Assembly: GCA_030407085.1 (NCBI GenBank)
Contig: CM059582.1
Span: forward strand, 1,922,001-1,986,000
Direction: 5' to 3'
Origin: Trichopria drosophilae
Lineage: Eukaryota > Arthropoda > Insecta > Hymenoptera > Diapriidae
Length of the DNA: 64,000 nt
Both the position numbers and the translations under genes were made by a program. Positions within the stretch are counted from its first letter, which is position 1; each line of letters opens with the position of its first letter. The notes below the pieces were generated by a model, which was not told the origin of the DNA, searched no databases, and worked only from the letters and a program-made list of their open reading frames with translations. Of the stretch, positions 24,021 to 35,722 are shown in pieces.

Positions 24021-27000
24021 TCATTTAACGATTTTAATTTTAGTCGGTATGACTTTATCGATTGGTTTGATCTCGCCAAACCTAGCTTTTCGTTTCAGTA
24101 TCCTATCTTCCTGTTCGGCCTGAAATACATTATTCAATTTATTCATTAATTATTATTAAAACTTTAAAAGTACTTTTCGCTTGTTAAATAGTGAGAAATT
24201 ACCTTGTCCATGAGAGTGGAGACATTGGTACCAAACCTTTCGGCTCGTTTCTTCAATGTATCGTAAGTGGTATGGACAGGAGTTTTTATGGAATCGGCAG
24301 ATTTGCTGTTTCCATTATTGGTACTAATATTGTTCGCGTTGAACCTTGCAGATCGAGCTTCTTTCTTCGCACTGTCGGAAAGTGGTACGCCGAATTTCTT
24401 AGCTCTCATTTCCAGTCGCTGAAATTAATAATGGAGTTAGTGAACTAAATATTAATTAAGTTGATGTATGGATGGATAAAAAATGCAAATTACCTCTTTA
24501 GCATCCAGTTCTGATAGTTTTATAATTTTTTTCTCAGGTGCTCCGTCGCCTGCGAGCTTCTCATCTTCGTCTTTTGCAACGGCATCTACTTTTACTTCTT
24601 CAATGATTGGTTTTCGATTTAAAATAATTTTCTTTCCCGTCGATGAATTTTCCTCCGTGGAAGAGAGAAGCGCCTCTGCTTCTTTCTCTACTTCTTCTTC
24701 TACTTCTTCGTCGACGTCATCTTCAATGTCTCCATCAGCATCAACCTTATCGCCGTCGACTTCTGCTTCCTCCTCAATTTCCTCGTCCTATAAATTTATT
24801 TTTTATAATTCTGTGCTGCTTGATTAATGAAACATGGATAATATATATGTTGTAAAAATTCAACTACCAACCGCAAGAACAGCATCTTCGTCTATTATAT
24901 CTTCATTTGTTTCATCAAGAGATAACGAATTATCTGAAATAAAAAATGCATTATTTTAATTTATTCCATTTATATCTATATATTTCATTTAGAATACGTT
25001 TGAAAAGGTTTTAATTTTTGACCCATTTATAAATTAATATATTCAAATAGTTTTGGTATTTTTGGTCAAATAAAGAATAAAAATTAAAAATGGTTGAGTT
25101 TAATAAAAATTAGAAGGAAAAAACAAGGGTAAGTAAAATAACAAATTATTTTAATGATATAAAATTTATTGGAATGAAAACAAGGAATTTTATACACAAC
25201 TCCACTTTGTTTTTCTAAGGAAGTCGGTCTTTTCGTGGTTTGATTTCTACAAAATTATGTTTTTGGTTCATTACCATTTTTCAGTTTTATTCGTTATTTG
25301 ACCGAAAAATACCAAAACTATTTCAATATATTAATTTCATTTAGAATGCTAAAATAACTCGCAATAAAAACAATTTTTATTTTTTTTCAATTCTTTTTGA
25401 AAACTTTTCAGATTAAATTTTGTAATATTCACTTTAAATTTTTCCATCGATTTCACTTCTGAAGTCAGAAACTTGGCTGCTCATACATGTTAAGAAGATA
25501 TTTAATCATTTCTAACACTTTCAATTCAGGTTTATTTATTAAATTGTAATTAATTTATGTTTTATTAAATTAAACATGTAATATGAATTTTGTTTTTGAA
25601 GTTTTAAGAAATGTGAATAGTTATGAACTCTTGATTATTAATTATATATAAAACATACATAAATATATTATTTTTAACCTCTAATACTTTTTTTTACTAT
25701 AATCTGAGAATTGTTTTCCTCTAAGACTACGTGAAGAGGACTCTACTAAACGTTGCTCTTATGAATCAACGAAAAGTAAATGTGGAAGTGTTGAACAGGA
25801 ATTGGCGAATTCTGACTCCAATAATTTGTCATCGGTTCAGGATACTCAAATAAATATAGATGAAACGCAGGATTTCTCTATTAATGATATTGCTAAACTT
25901 ATTGCGAGTGGAAATCAAGAGCCGAAGGCAGAGATTAGAGCACTTAGTGTTAAGTTAAGAACAAATTGCTTGAAGGTTGCCGAGTTGCATGCTACCATTG
26001 AAAACACTTCTACCAGATTGGCTAATGTAGAGATTAAATGTGATGCTGTCTTTAGTAAATAATTCTTATTTCCTACTGGTATTTGTGCGTAGTCTCAATA
26101 GAAGATCAAATAATTATAAGCTCATACTGATTGCCAAATTGAAAAGTGAGAGCAAAGTTACATTATTTTAGAAAAGTAAACCACTTCTGCCAGAAGGGGT
26201 TAAAGTACAGTCTAATACCACTAAACTTCAATGTCAATACTTGAACGAATGTAGAAAAGACTTAAGAATTCACAACATTAGAGCAGGGTTATCAAGTTGA
26301 TACGAATTATCTCAATTTTTTTGAAATCATTCGATTCTATTAACCATAAAATCTTGATCTTGATGAATAATGTTAAAATGGACCGAGTCGAACTTATCTC
26401 ATAGAACACAATCTGTTCAAATCAAGGATCATTGTTCAAAACTTATCGATTTACAATCTGGTGTGTCCCAGGGCTCCCATCTCGGACCACTTTTGTTTAT
26501 TTTATATATAAATGATTTATGCTCAGTAATTAAACATTCTTATTATCTGTTGTATGCAGACGACCTTAAATTATATTCACTAATACGTTCTCATGTAAAT
26601 TCTTTAAATTTTCAAAACGATCTTGAATCTATTATGGAATGGTGCAGTACAAATCATTTGTTTTTAAAAGTTCAAAGCCTTAAGTTTTCATAAGTCAAAC
26701 TCCTCTACTAATAATTCTTATTTCATTAATAGACAGTGTATTGTTGATACTAATTCTTATAGAGACCTAGGAATTACATTTAATAGTAAATTATCATTTA
26801 GAGACCATTTAGTTAATGTAACAAATAGAGCTTTGAAAATCAGATTTGTAATACGGTCAACTAAACACTTTAACGATACTAAAGCTATAATTTGCATTTT
26901 CAATTCGTTAGTACTACCTAACTTAATTTATGCTTCTCCTACATGGTCACCCGATCTAGAATGTGAAATCAAACCTCTTGAATTTGTGCAAGGAAAATTT

Positions 27001-30000
27001 CTTCTTATCTATCATTCAAGTCAGGTAACTCTATGGACTACACGTCTCATTCTTATCTGATGGTATCTAAACACTTTAATATTCTCACTGTTCATTCAAT
27101 TCATAAAGTTAATGATGTAATCTTTATAAGAAAAATCTTAAAAGGCTATATTAGGTCGTCTGCTATTCAAACCTTTTTTTTTTTAATCAATATTATTACC
27201 CATGTTGTTATCGTAAAGTGCTTATCGAGAAACCGTGTAAATCTAATCAGTGTTATTACTCCGTGGTTTTTCACCTTACTAGGCAATGGAATAACGTGGA
27301 TATTAGTATTAGAGATCTAGAATCTCAGAGATCATTTGCAATTGCACGCAAACAGCATTTAATTTTATATTATGATTAAATTTTTCTTTTATTAAACGCT
27401 AATTCATAACTCTAAACTCGAGCATCATTCTGTTGTTACAGTTTGACATCCATGTATATTTTTAATAAATAAATCAATAATTTCGTATCATTTTTTGGTT
27501 TATTATCGTTCATCATTTTTCTTAATAAATTTCCAAATGAATTTGGTAAACTATTCCTAAATCCAGTATTGTACACTTTGGCAAATATTTTTAGAAATTA
27601 TATTTTAGTTTATTTCAAATTTTACAAGCTTACTATAAAGCGGTAAAACTGTAAAGTAAAATTTGTAGGCGAAGTACAAAATAATAATTCCAAGACACTA
27701 TCAGATAAAAAAAAGCCTTAAAGGAAGGATCCTTAATGTCATCCATGTTACTGTATGCCTACATCATCTATCATGTATGATTGATTCACCTATTGCATTT
27801 AATGTCCATATTTAGTACAAAATATCTCAGCATGTGAATTAAATTTTACATATAGGAACAACTGATGTGTCTTTAGTTTGATCAAGCTCAACAGTGACAT
27901 CAGATCTTGCGAATCTTTATCTGCATTTAATTTGTGCAAAATTACGTTTTTGATTTATTACGATCAGTCTTTTTTTTTTTGCTAAATTTTACAACAGGTA
28001 TATATAATAAGCTACTTTTTATATTTTGTTACTGGGCCACTTAAGGGGTTGTAACTTAAAAAAATCGATTTCATCTTTATTTTTTTATACAATTGTACAA
28101 TTTTCCAGATATATAAAACTCGTAGATGCGGTTGACTTTATTCCTTTCAGAAACTGTAAATGCCTTTTTCTCAAAACTGCTTTTTTGAAGTTGGTAGTCA
28201 ATATTTCTAGAAAACTTATGAACCAATCGACTTGAAATTTAGCATAACACTTTTGACTACTGCTTCAACGAAGAAGTCTTTTTTTCATCTTTTACAATTC
28301 AGTTCACAGGAGGTAATACGTAGCCAAATTAGTGCAAAATGTATATGATTTGCGAAAAACCCAAACAGAAATTCAATTTTCAAGTTTTATTGAAATCCTT
28401 CGTTCAAGCAGTAGCTATACTCATGTACTAAAAGAAAAATTTTGGTTTTTCGATTTCAGATAAAATTACCCAAGTTACAGTGACTATCGTAAGGACACTT
28501 TTATGACGCAGACGTTACTTTACGTTAACAAGAAAAAAATATAATACTAATGTTGCAGCTTCAAAAAAAATTGAGAAAAACGACTTTATTTTAAGTTACA
28601 AGACCCATGTAACCTCTTAATGCCAGTTTATACAATAAATAAATAAATAATTGATTGTCATGTGATACAATTGAATCCGATTATGTCAAAACAACTTGCA
28701 TTCCAAGACATTAACCAACACTGGATGAATAAAGATTGTTTTAAGATAAATTACATATATAACATGAAGCATCTTCAGAAAAATTGTGTTTCTATTTTCA
28801 TTTAAAATCTTTCTCCATAATTGAGAATATGCTTCTGAAAAGTTTAGAAAGTAACTTTTGGTGAAACATATGTCCTTGTTAACTGTCAGTTAAAACTATT
28901 TGAATAGTTTCATGGAAAGTTACTTTCTAGACTTTTGAGAAGCATGTCCTCAATTATGGAGAAAGATTTTAAATAAAAATGAAAAAACGACTTATTTTTT
29001 TCTGACGATAGCCTATATCAAATGCCGAAACAATATCAATGTGTTATTTCATTCCCAATGCCAGGAATTAAAGTAAAAGGACTGGTATCCCAAAAACATT
29101 ATAAAGAATATTATTAATCAAACAGTCAAGAAGATTTTCCAAAGTTATTTATAAAATGTTCATTTTTTAAAACTGTCTTCTATAAAGAACATCTAGAGTA
29201 TACTTTTTACCGACACTTATCATATATTCCAAATGAGGCATCAAGAACAATACTTTAACCTTTTACTCAACATTTTCATCAACTCTACATTAAAACGACC
29301 TGTTTTAACTTATGCATCTTCTGTATCGACACCTCTTACGTAGAGTAGCATGTTTCATTTTACGCCAATGAGAATAACATGGGCAGAATTTGAAACTTGC
29401 TAGTGTTCCTAAGAGGCGTTGGTACGGTCTTTGCACTTTTTAACCTTCAGACTGCCGGGATTTAGAAGAGCATATCGCCCTCAGAAAACTGGTATTTAAG
29501 GTACCTCATATCAATGATTGATCATACGCAAAGTGTATTTTCCGGCAAATTAATATTTTTTCATAAATAAATAATAAAAGAACGTGACAAGTGGTGAAAT
29601 ATTGAAACATATTCATTTTCCTGATATACAATGAAATAAGTTATTTTTAGAGCTTACGCGATTGTGAACACATATAAACTGCGGAACATATTACTTTTCG
29701 TGAAAAGAAAGACAAATGTGCTACTGTTCGTGATAAAATGTTGAAGTTACTTTTCGAGGCTGGACGATTGTAAATTCTGGAACGTGATAGTTTTCATGGA
29801 TTTAACGAAACATGCTAGTCTTCGTCGAATAGCACTCAAACATAATAGTTTTCAACGACATCAAGCAAGATATCTTACTTTTCGTGTCAATGTTTTTCTG
29901 AACGCTGAAATATATTAGTTTTCGTCGATAATCCAGAAATGAGTTATTTTTCGTTTCATACACTGAAATGCATTTTTCTTCGAGTAAGCCAGTTATATAC

Positions 30001-31602
30001 TATTCTTCGTAAGAGAAATGAAACGCGCTACTGTTCGTAAGAGCCGCTGATATACTGTTGTAATTATTATTTTTTATATTATGTAATTTTTTAGGTTTTC
30101 TCGTCATTATTTCAACAGGAATAATAATCTGAATTTCGTTGAATTTTGAAATATTGGTTTGCATTTTGATATTTTCAGAACAAATCTTAGTGAATCAAGT
30201 AAATCTAAACATTTTTCCACCAATACTTCGAAAATCAACGAAATTCAGATTATTATTCCTGGTGAAATAACGACGAGAAAACCTAAAAGACGACTTTTTA
30301 AAACCTTAAAAAAAATTATTTTTCATATTTAACCCCTTTTTATAGCTATTTTAAGAAAATATATTATATTTAAGTACATTTTTGCTGAAATAATTGAATA
30401 ATTTACATGATTCCAGTGAAAAAAGTGTCAAAACAAGTAATAAAATGAAAATTTGATTTTTAGCTTTCGTTTTTTGGCTGCCATTTTGTTAAAAAAAATC
30501 GTTTAATAAAAAACCAAAGCCGGTTGAAAAGTTTAGATGTTTTGTGCAATTTTGTGCATATTTGGGTCAGTAAAAAAAATGTCCCTCCCACTCAAATTTT
30601 TGATTAAATAAAAATTTTTCATAAAAGAATCATACGTTTTTTTTTTAATTGTTAATCAACAATTGAAAATCAAAGTTTTGAAAATTTTAAACCATTTCAT
30701 CGAGTAGAGCGTACCCGTAAACAGAAGGTTTGGATATTTTCCAAAAGATTTTCTTACTTTTTTACAAAGTTTCCTGAGCTCAAACGTAAGATACAAATTT
30801 TGCCTTTTTGGGACTTAATGGGTTAAATTAAATTACTGTAAAATATTGTTTTGTATTTTTGTAGTTTTTCTTAAAATTTTCTTTCCTAATTTACCAGATG
30901 AATGTCCAATAAATATTTTAAACTTGTTTAAAAAGTAATTTAAACTTAATTGAAATAAAAAAAGAAGAATATCATTTGTTTGTTGTATTCGTTTTAATAT
31001 TTGTTGTCAATGAAAGGTTATACAACAAGAATTCCGTGAGAAATAGTTAAATAAATTGTATCAAATAATGTACTTTTGTTTTTTAATCTATAGTAAAATA
31101 TTTCGTTAATTGCCTAAAAATATTCATCGTGTATTAATATATGCTTGTAACAAGTTCTAATCGGAATATCCCCGTTAACGTTTCTATTGCAACAGGAATC
31201 GAAGGGCAGAAAGTTTAAAATCGATACAAAAGTTCTTACCTTGCATCACTAATTGCAGTCGTTCAGCCAGTTCTGTCTTATTGCCAGTAGTCGGCAAACC
31301 TCGCTGTTTGAGTTCCAGCTTCAAATCAGCAACCTAAAACAAAAATGATCACCTTTTGTTTATCACCAAGTCTACAAAATTATGTTTACGAACATTTTCT
31401 CCGAAATTCATCTTTCAAGGTTACACTTTATTGACTCCAATAAGCAATGACGCTTTAAACAATTTTGTGTTTTCTTTTAGACAACCCCCAAACCGGTAAA
31501 CACGTGTTTTCAATGACATCGAATAAGCTTTGTCTCGACATTTACGTCCCCATAACACATTGTTAAAAACAAACCATTTACCTTCATAACATGAAAATTC
31601 AT
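24021..31602 (-). CDS. SAP domain-containing ribonucleoprotein (SARNP/Hcc-1/CIP29, Tho1-like)
   Basis: A nuclear RNA/DNA-binding protein of the TREX-associated mRNA export machinery. Minus-strand coding exons: 31602-31582, 31333-31240, 24933-24872, 24787-24494, 24418-24203, 24119-24021; all junctions are GT-AG and phases agree (261 codons with start MNFHVMK, or 256 from the second ATG). The SAP domain (VADLKLELKQRGLPTTGNKT, ELAERL) spans residues ~6-42. An acidic linker of Glu/Asp runs follows. The C-terminal half has the family's repeated K/R-x-R-x-x-R-F-G modules: MRAKKFGVPLSDSAKKEARS, then LKKRAERFGTNVS, then ILKRKARFGEIKP. Human SARNP is 210 aa with the same order. An in-frame stop precedes the first ATG. 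Intron 2 (6.3 kb) carries a LINE and foldback elements. It converges with csw. Confidence 0.92.
25031..25337. mobile_element. Foldback element in SARNP intron
   Basis: A left arm at 25031-25093 (AAATAGTTTTGGTATTTTTG, GTCAAATAA) is matched in reverse at 25273-25337. The arms are about 63 bp with few mismatches and the central spacer is about 180 bp. CATTTAGAAT occurs just outside both arms in the same orientation and may be a target duplication. There is no coding region. Confidence 0.55.
25338..25735. other. AT-rich SARNP intron stretch
   Basis: Nothing recognisable apart from low-complexity A/T runs. Confidence 0.35.
25736..27475 (+). pseudogene. Decayed LINE (ORF1 scrap plus ORF2 RT and C-terminus) in SARNP intron
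   Basis: From 25802 a plus frame gives an ORF1-like acidic helical segment (TQINIDETQDFSINDIAKLI). From 26370 RT sequence follows: VSQGSHLGPLLFILYINDL and LLYADDLKLYS, with the YADD box. At 26833-27320 the post-RT region appears with VLPNLIYASPTWSPDLECEI. Frameshifts and an internal deletion between ORF1 and RT inactivate it. A short (AAAT)n tail is at 27465-27475. It lies opposite to the host gene. It resembles the fragments in csw intron 1, so one LINE family probably accounts for both. Confidence 0.8.
27476..28040. other. SARNP intron stretch without features
   Basis: AT-rich, no gene, RNA or element boundary that I can support. Confidence 0.35.
28041..28620. mobile_element. Possible TTAA-flanked MITE in SARNP intron
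   Basis: TTAAGGGGTTGTAACTTAAA at the left has a partial inverted match at the right (TTTAAGTTACAAGACCC, then AACCTCTTAA), with about 14 extra bases in the right end. TTAA lies at both ends. The short frame inside (28026-28235) is not convincing. Confidence 0.4.
28793..28983. repeat. 190-bp hairpin in SARNP intron
   Basis: An arm of about 65 bp (ATTTAAAATCTTTCTCCATA, ATTGAG...) at 28798-28857 is repeated in reverse at 28914-28975 with only a few mismatches, around a 57-nt loop. The outermost bases match on both sides (TTTTCATTT / AAATGAAAA). It could be a small MITE; no TA or TTAA duplication is obvious. Confidence 0.6.
29604..30060. repeat. Degenerate ~29-bp tandem array in SARNP intron
   Basis: About 14 units share the core TA(C/G)T(T/G)TTCGT preceded by GAAA-C/T-AT-like bases. 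Cores begin roughly at 29691, 29721, 29748, 29788, 29816, 29846, 29876, 29916, 29945, 29974, 30000 and 30029. Spacing is mostly 26-30 bp, with two intervals near 40. Units are heavily diverged. No coding potential is seen. Confidence 0.6.
30091..30286. repeat. Foldback element next to the 29-bp array
   Basis: Arms of about 58 bp (TTAGGTTTTCTCGTCATTAT..., containing GGAATAATAATCTGAATTTC) at 30091-30148 and reversed at 30230-30286 surround a central spacer of about 80 bp. Few mismatches. Probably a small non-autonomous element; its type is not clear. Confidence 0.65.
30287..31239. other. SARNP intron stretch without features
   Basis: AT-rich with long A and T runs; nothing recognised up to the SAP-domain exon at 31240. 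Confidence 0.4.
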
Positions 31603-32085
31603 GGTTAAATCGAATCGTCAAGAATGCTAAGCAGATGTCAACAAAAGTAGACGCAAATTAACTTGCAGGATGTTGTATTTGTAAATCGGTAGACAATGAT
31701 TGAAATTTTAAGGCTAAATTTCATGTAGCGATAAAATTTGACCATAAAACAACTAAACGAAGTGTAAATAAGCAATGACTGATGGCAGCACGTGGTTATT
31801 CCCGCGCTCTCGCTGCCATCTTCTTACGGCGGGAAAATTGATTTGTTTTTTTATGAAAATTCCCGGTAAATAAAATAAGTCAATAAAGAATTATATAATA
31901 AACGGAGTTCATCCGAATACAAAACTGAACTGTTTTATATTAATATTTATTTTCATCTCTCTCAATTGAAGCAACATTTTTAATAATCTGCATCTGTATG
32001 ACGCTAGATGTCGTATTTGCGCGAAAGCGAAATTGCACGGATTTCATATAAATGCCGCAAGAGTATATTATTTTGTACTCATGTA
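31603..32085 (-). promoter_or_regulatory. Probable SARNP promoter region
   Basis: This is the sequence upstream of the SARNP start on the minus strand. A more GC-rich block at 31785-31835 includes GCTGCCATCTT (31812-31822), whose complement fits the YY1/Pho core AAGATGGC. It lies about 210 bp from the start codon. No TATA box was recognised. Confidence 0.4.
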
Positions 32086-32302
32086 CAGTAGCACCTCTCT
32101 TATTCTAATTGTCCAGCCTCTCTTATTCTAATCGTTCCCCCACAAGTCTTCTCCCACTATCACACGAAAAGTCAACGAAAAATATTGTCCACGAATCACA
32201 AGCTCGCAAGCAAAGTATGTGGGGGTAAGGGGAAAATTAGAATAAGAGAGGTCGGCGCCAACTTGAAAAACTGTACTAATTAGAATAAGAGAGGTCCTAC
32301 TG
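32086..32302. mobile_element. pogo-type MITE, CAGTAGCACCTCTCTTATTC
   Basis: 217 bp with ends CAGTAGCACCTCTCTTATTC and (right end, reversed) CAGTAGGACCTCTCTTATTC, each flanked by TA. The interior from GTTCCCCCACAAGTC to the GGGGTAAGGGG word is nearly identical to the copy at 52402-52608, which implies fairly recent copying. CTCTTATTCTAAT is repeated inside each end. Non-coding. Confidence 0.85.
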
Positions 32303-32314
32303 TATATTAGAATA

Positions 32315-32605
32315 TAGTAGCCCTTCTTATTCTAATTTGTCCAGACAGGCAAGATGGCGTCTCCTTCTCGTATTCTAATTTGCCGCCAAAAACGTTTGCA
32401 CTTTTCTAGGATCTTGTGAGGGGTTTTTACATCAATGTTAATTTACTCAATATTATTTCTTAGACAGATAACCGAACTGACTTATTGTTAAATGTTTTTG
32501 TTTTTAAAAAGAGGGTTTTTTTAGGTTATGTTGTATGCGTGAAATTAGATTAGAGGAAGTGAACAAATTAGAATAAGAGGAATTAGAATAAGAGAAGGAC
32601 TACTG
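32315..32605. mobile_element. pogo-type MITE, second of a cluster
   Basis: Ends TAGTAGCCCTTCTTATTCTA (first base mutated from C) and, reversed, CAGTAGTCCTTCTCTTATTC. It starts 13 bp after the previous MITE and has TA at both ends. AAGATGGCGT at 32351-32360 lies between two copies of TTATTCTAATT. Non-coding. Confidence 0.8.
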
Positions 32606-32674
32606 TAATGGGTTTTTTATTTCATTTTTTTCCCCGGAAAAATATATAATACACGCTTTGGAATACGATAGCTA

Positions 32675-32925
32675 CAGTAATCCTTCCCTTATTCTAATTT
32701 GTCCAGTCAGGTAAGATGGCGGCCTTATTCCCTTATTCTAATTTTCCCCTCTCCCCCACTATTTAGATTTGTAGTCACACTTTTGTCTCTTTTTCTTTTG
32801 TTGCGCATGCGCCGTAATTTGTATTTAGAAAATCCGCACGTCAACACACGTCAGTGGGGAGAACGCTCGAGGGGAAATATTAGAATAGGAGAAGAGAAAA
32901 AATTAGAATAAGGGAAGGAGTACTG
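32675..32925. mobile_element. pogo-type MITE, third of a cluster
   Basis: Ends CAGTAATCCTTCCCTTATTC and, reversed, CAGTACTCCTTCCCTTATTC; both flanked by TA. AAGATGGCGGC at 32713-32723 again sits between two copies of the CTTATTCTAATT word. The 70-codon frame inside is not conserved in related copies and is not called. Confidence 0.85.
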
Positions 32926-35090
32926 TATATAGAACACACGATTAAACTAATGTATGATATTATTAACACGGTTAAATTCGCTTCTATGGAATAGGTACGA
33001 TTAAGATGAATATCAGGGAACTTTTGTATAAAATGACAAAATAATAAATAAAGAAATTTTAAATGCAAAAAAAATGCATTTTGTACTCGGTAACATGCAA
33101 TCTCGACAACTCGATCGCTTTCGAGATACTACGCCACCTGCCGGTTATTAAAAACTTTACAGTAATGTAGCCTGCAGATGGCGCTGTCGTCGTAAGAATT
33201 TGATTTCGTTGTTTCTCGAATATTTTACGATCGTTGGTGATAAATAAACAATTTCCGACATACAATAATGAATTATCAACTGAAATATGCAATTAAAAAT
33301 GTTTAAAAAACATTTTGAAATAAATTGCTGAGAGAACATTTATTCTTTATGTTCAGATACTTGTAATAGTGAAAGGTAACACGCCGTTGCGAAAAACTGG
33401 TTTGTCGAATTTCGAAAGATGCGCTAATTACTATTAATGACTAGTGAAATTAGCTCTTTCAGTTTAAAAATGCTACAATATCAAATGTATTTCCACGAAG
33501 ACGTTTTAAGAGTCCACTTTAGATCTGAATGCAAAGTTCTAGATTTGTAGAGGCACATTTGCAGGTCGTTGACCGGTAGAACTGAGCACATCGAATTATT
33601 TGTGAAATATTAACCTGAGTTTTAGTGATTACCAAATTATAATGTAATCAGCGCATTTCCTTTCCAAAAATATATTTACTTCAGAACAATCGGGCTCGAT
33701 ATGTTTTGCCGAAAACAATTCCTGCATTATCGACGGTATTAAATATACATATGCGGTAGTACCAGCGACTAACTATATCGTCGCCGGTAATCTGTCGTCG
33801 TGACTTTTCACGTATATAAGTATAGAGAACAACGTAATATAATCGCACGACCTCATTATAATATCAATTGCGTTGCTCGTGTTATTTCAACCGAGCAATG
33901 TGCAAGTACTGTTATTTGACGCGCTTCTTTTTTTGTCAACATTCTTGCCGGCGTTTCTCACCATACCTTCATTTTCGAAATTTCGACAGATAATCCCTTA
34001 TTTAGCGTCGAATCGGCCATTGTAGACTACTAATCCAAGCACGGATGCTGCAACCCGTATATAGTCTTAACGTGTCGAGTAAGATTCGCGGTGCACTGGG
34101 AAAATATTCTCCCTTTGAGGACGCGACTGGCCTATATCGATTTAGTAGGCGTAGTCGTACTTAGCCGCTGTTTTCGAAGATAACCGAGTGCCGTAACAAA
34201 TATCGTTATCTAGAATTGTACTCTCGTGGTTTAATAAATAATATATATATATGTGTCTGTAAAAATTTCAACTAAACTCCTCGCTTTTAGTCCCGTGCAT
34301 CGGAAAGCAGGGACGTAGACGACTAGGCACACTATTAAAACACGGCAAAAGGAAAACAATGCGTTCCGCTGGCTTTGGACGTATGTATGTACGGTGCAAC
34401 TGCAACATGCACGTTCCGTAAAGGTGTCGTCGCATGAAACGCGCAATCATTAAGGCGATGTTCATGTACCCGTTAACCCGTACGGCAGGATGCATTGCAG
34501 TATTGTTATAAATGTTTGTTGCAGAAATATTGCGGAAATATTGCTGAAAGTCGAAATGTTCACCTTTTCTAAATCGCAGCAATACTGCAAGGCCATCACT
34601 TGCATGACCATTACAGTAATATTGTTGTAATATTTCAATAATATTTCGGCCATAACGTGTCGAAATAAAAACTAATTACTTTTGTTTATTATTAAGTTTG
34701 ATATATTTGTTAACTTTTTATTTAATTTAATAATTAAAAAATTTTTTTTTTATAATTTATTTTTTCTTGAAAAAAAAAAAACGTTCTTAGGTCACCCTCT
34801 AAGTTGTGTTCCCTATACCTACGTTGCTTAACCCCTAGAAGTATGGTGGTAACCCATGATACCACCTCGAATTCGTTGATTTTTGCTAATTTAAATCCCA
34901 GTTAACGCATTTCGATCGGTTTTTTGCTATTTTCTGTTACTATAGTGATACAAGAATGTATAAAAACAGTTATTAAGATTTCATTGATTATTGTTTGTGA
35001 TTTATAAATAAACAAACGTAAAAAAATGTTTTCGAAAGAATTCATTATTGGCACTGTTTTTTAAGGTAATCGTTCGAAATTTGTTATTTG
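32926..35090. other. Intergenic stretch between the MITE cluster and a LINE
   Basis: No gene is called. 34480-34660 contains many AATATT/GCAATATT words in both orientations and looks like a decayed palindrome. 33700-34200 is slightly richer in GC but no frame or splice structure held up. Confidence 0.4.
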
Positions 35091-35722
35091 ATCATATTGT
35101 GCTTATACTTGGTGTGACGGTCCGTATATTAAATGTAGAAAAAGTAAACAAGTAGAAAAAACCGTAAACAGACGAATTGCGATGGCAATATGCGTCTGGC
35201 GCTTTGATAATAGATCTTCTTATGTGTTAAATTTTTGACTCACTAACTTTTAGATATTGAATTAATATAATAACTATCCCTCTTGCGCTAATAATTTAAA
35301 CTATTGTAAAAATGCGTTTCGCACCAGGATACCGTAATGTGCTCATCAGCAGGGTTTACGGCATCCTTAACCTGGACGCAATATTGATTGTATAATGTGA
35401 AGACTCGAAAACGAGAATAAAATTAATAAATCAAGTCTCGTACTATAATAAAGCACGGGATTATGCTTTACAGTAACGAGGAAATGAAAAAAGGAAACGA
35501 ACTAAGTTTAGTACGTTTCATGTTACCATGACTAAATAATATTATGTATACATTTGATAAATGTAACATTTAAAATGTAAAATTCTCGACCGCTTGTATT
35601 TAAACATATTGTGCGTATACTTGGTGTGACGGTATATATACATAATATTAAATGTATACATAATATTATTGTTATTTGATATTTCTCACTTGTCATTTGA
35701 TACTTGTCATTTGATTCACATC

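Noticed and set aside
24483..24827. Plus-strand Ser-rich frame of 114 codons
   Set aside because: It is the antisense of the acidic SARNP exon; GAA/GAT codons read backwards give Ser and Phe runs.
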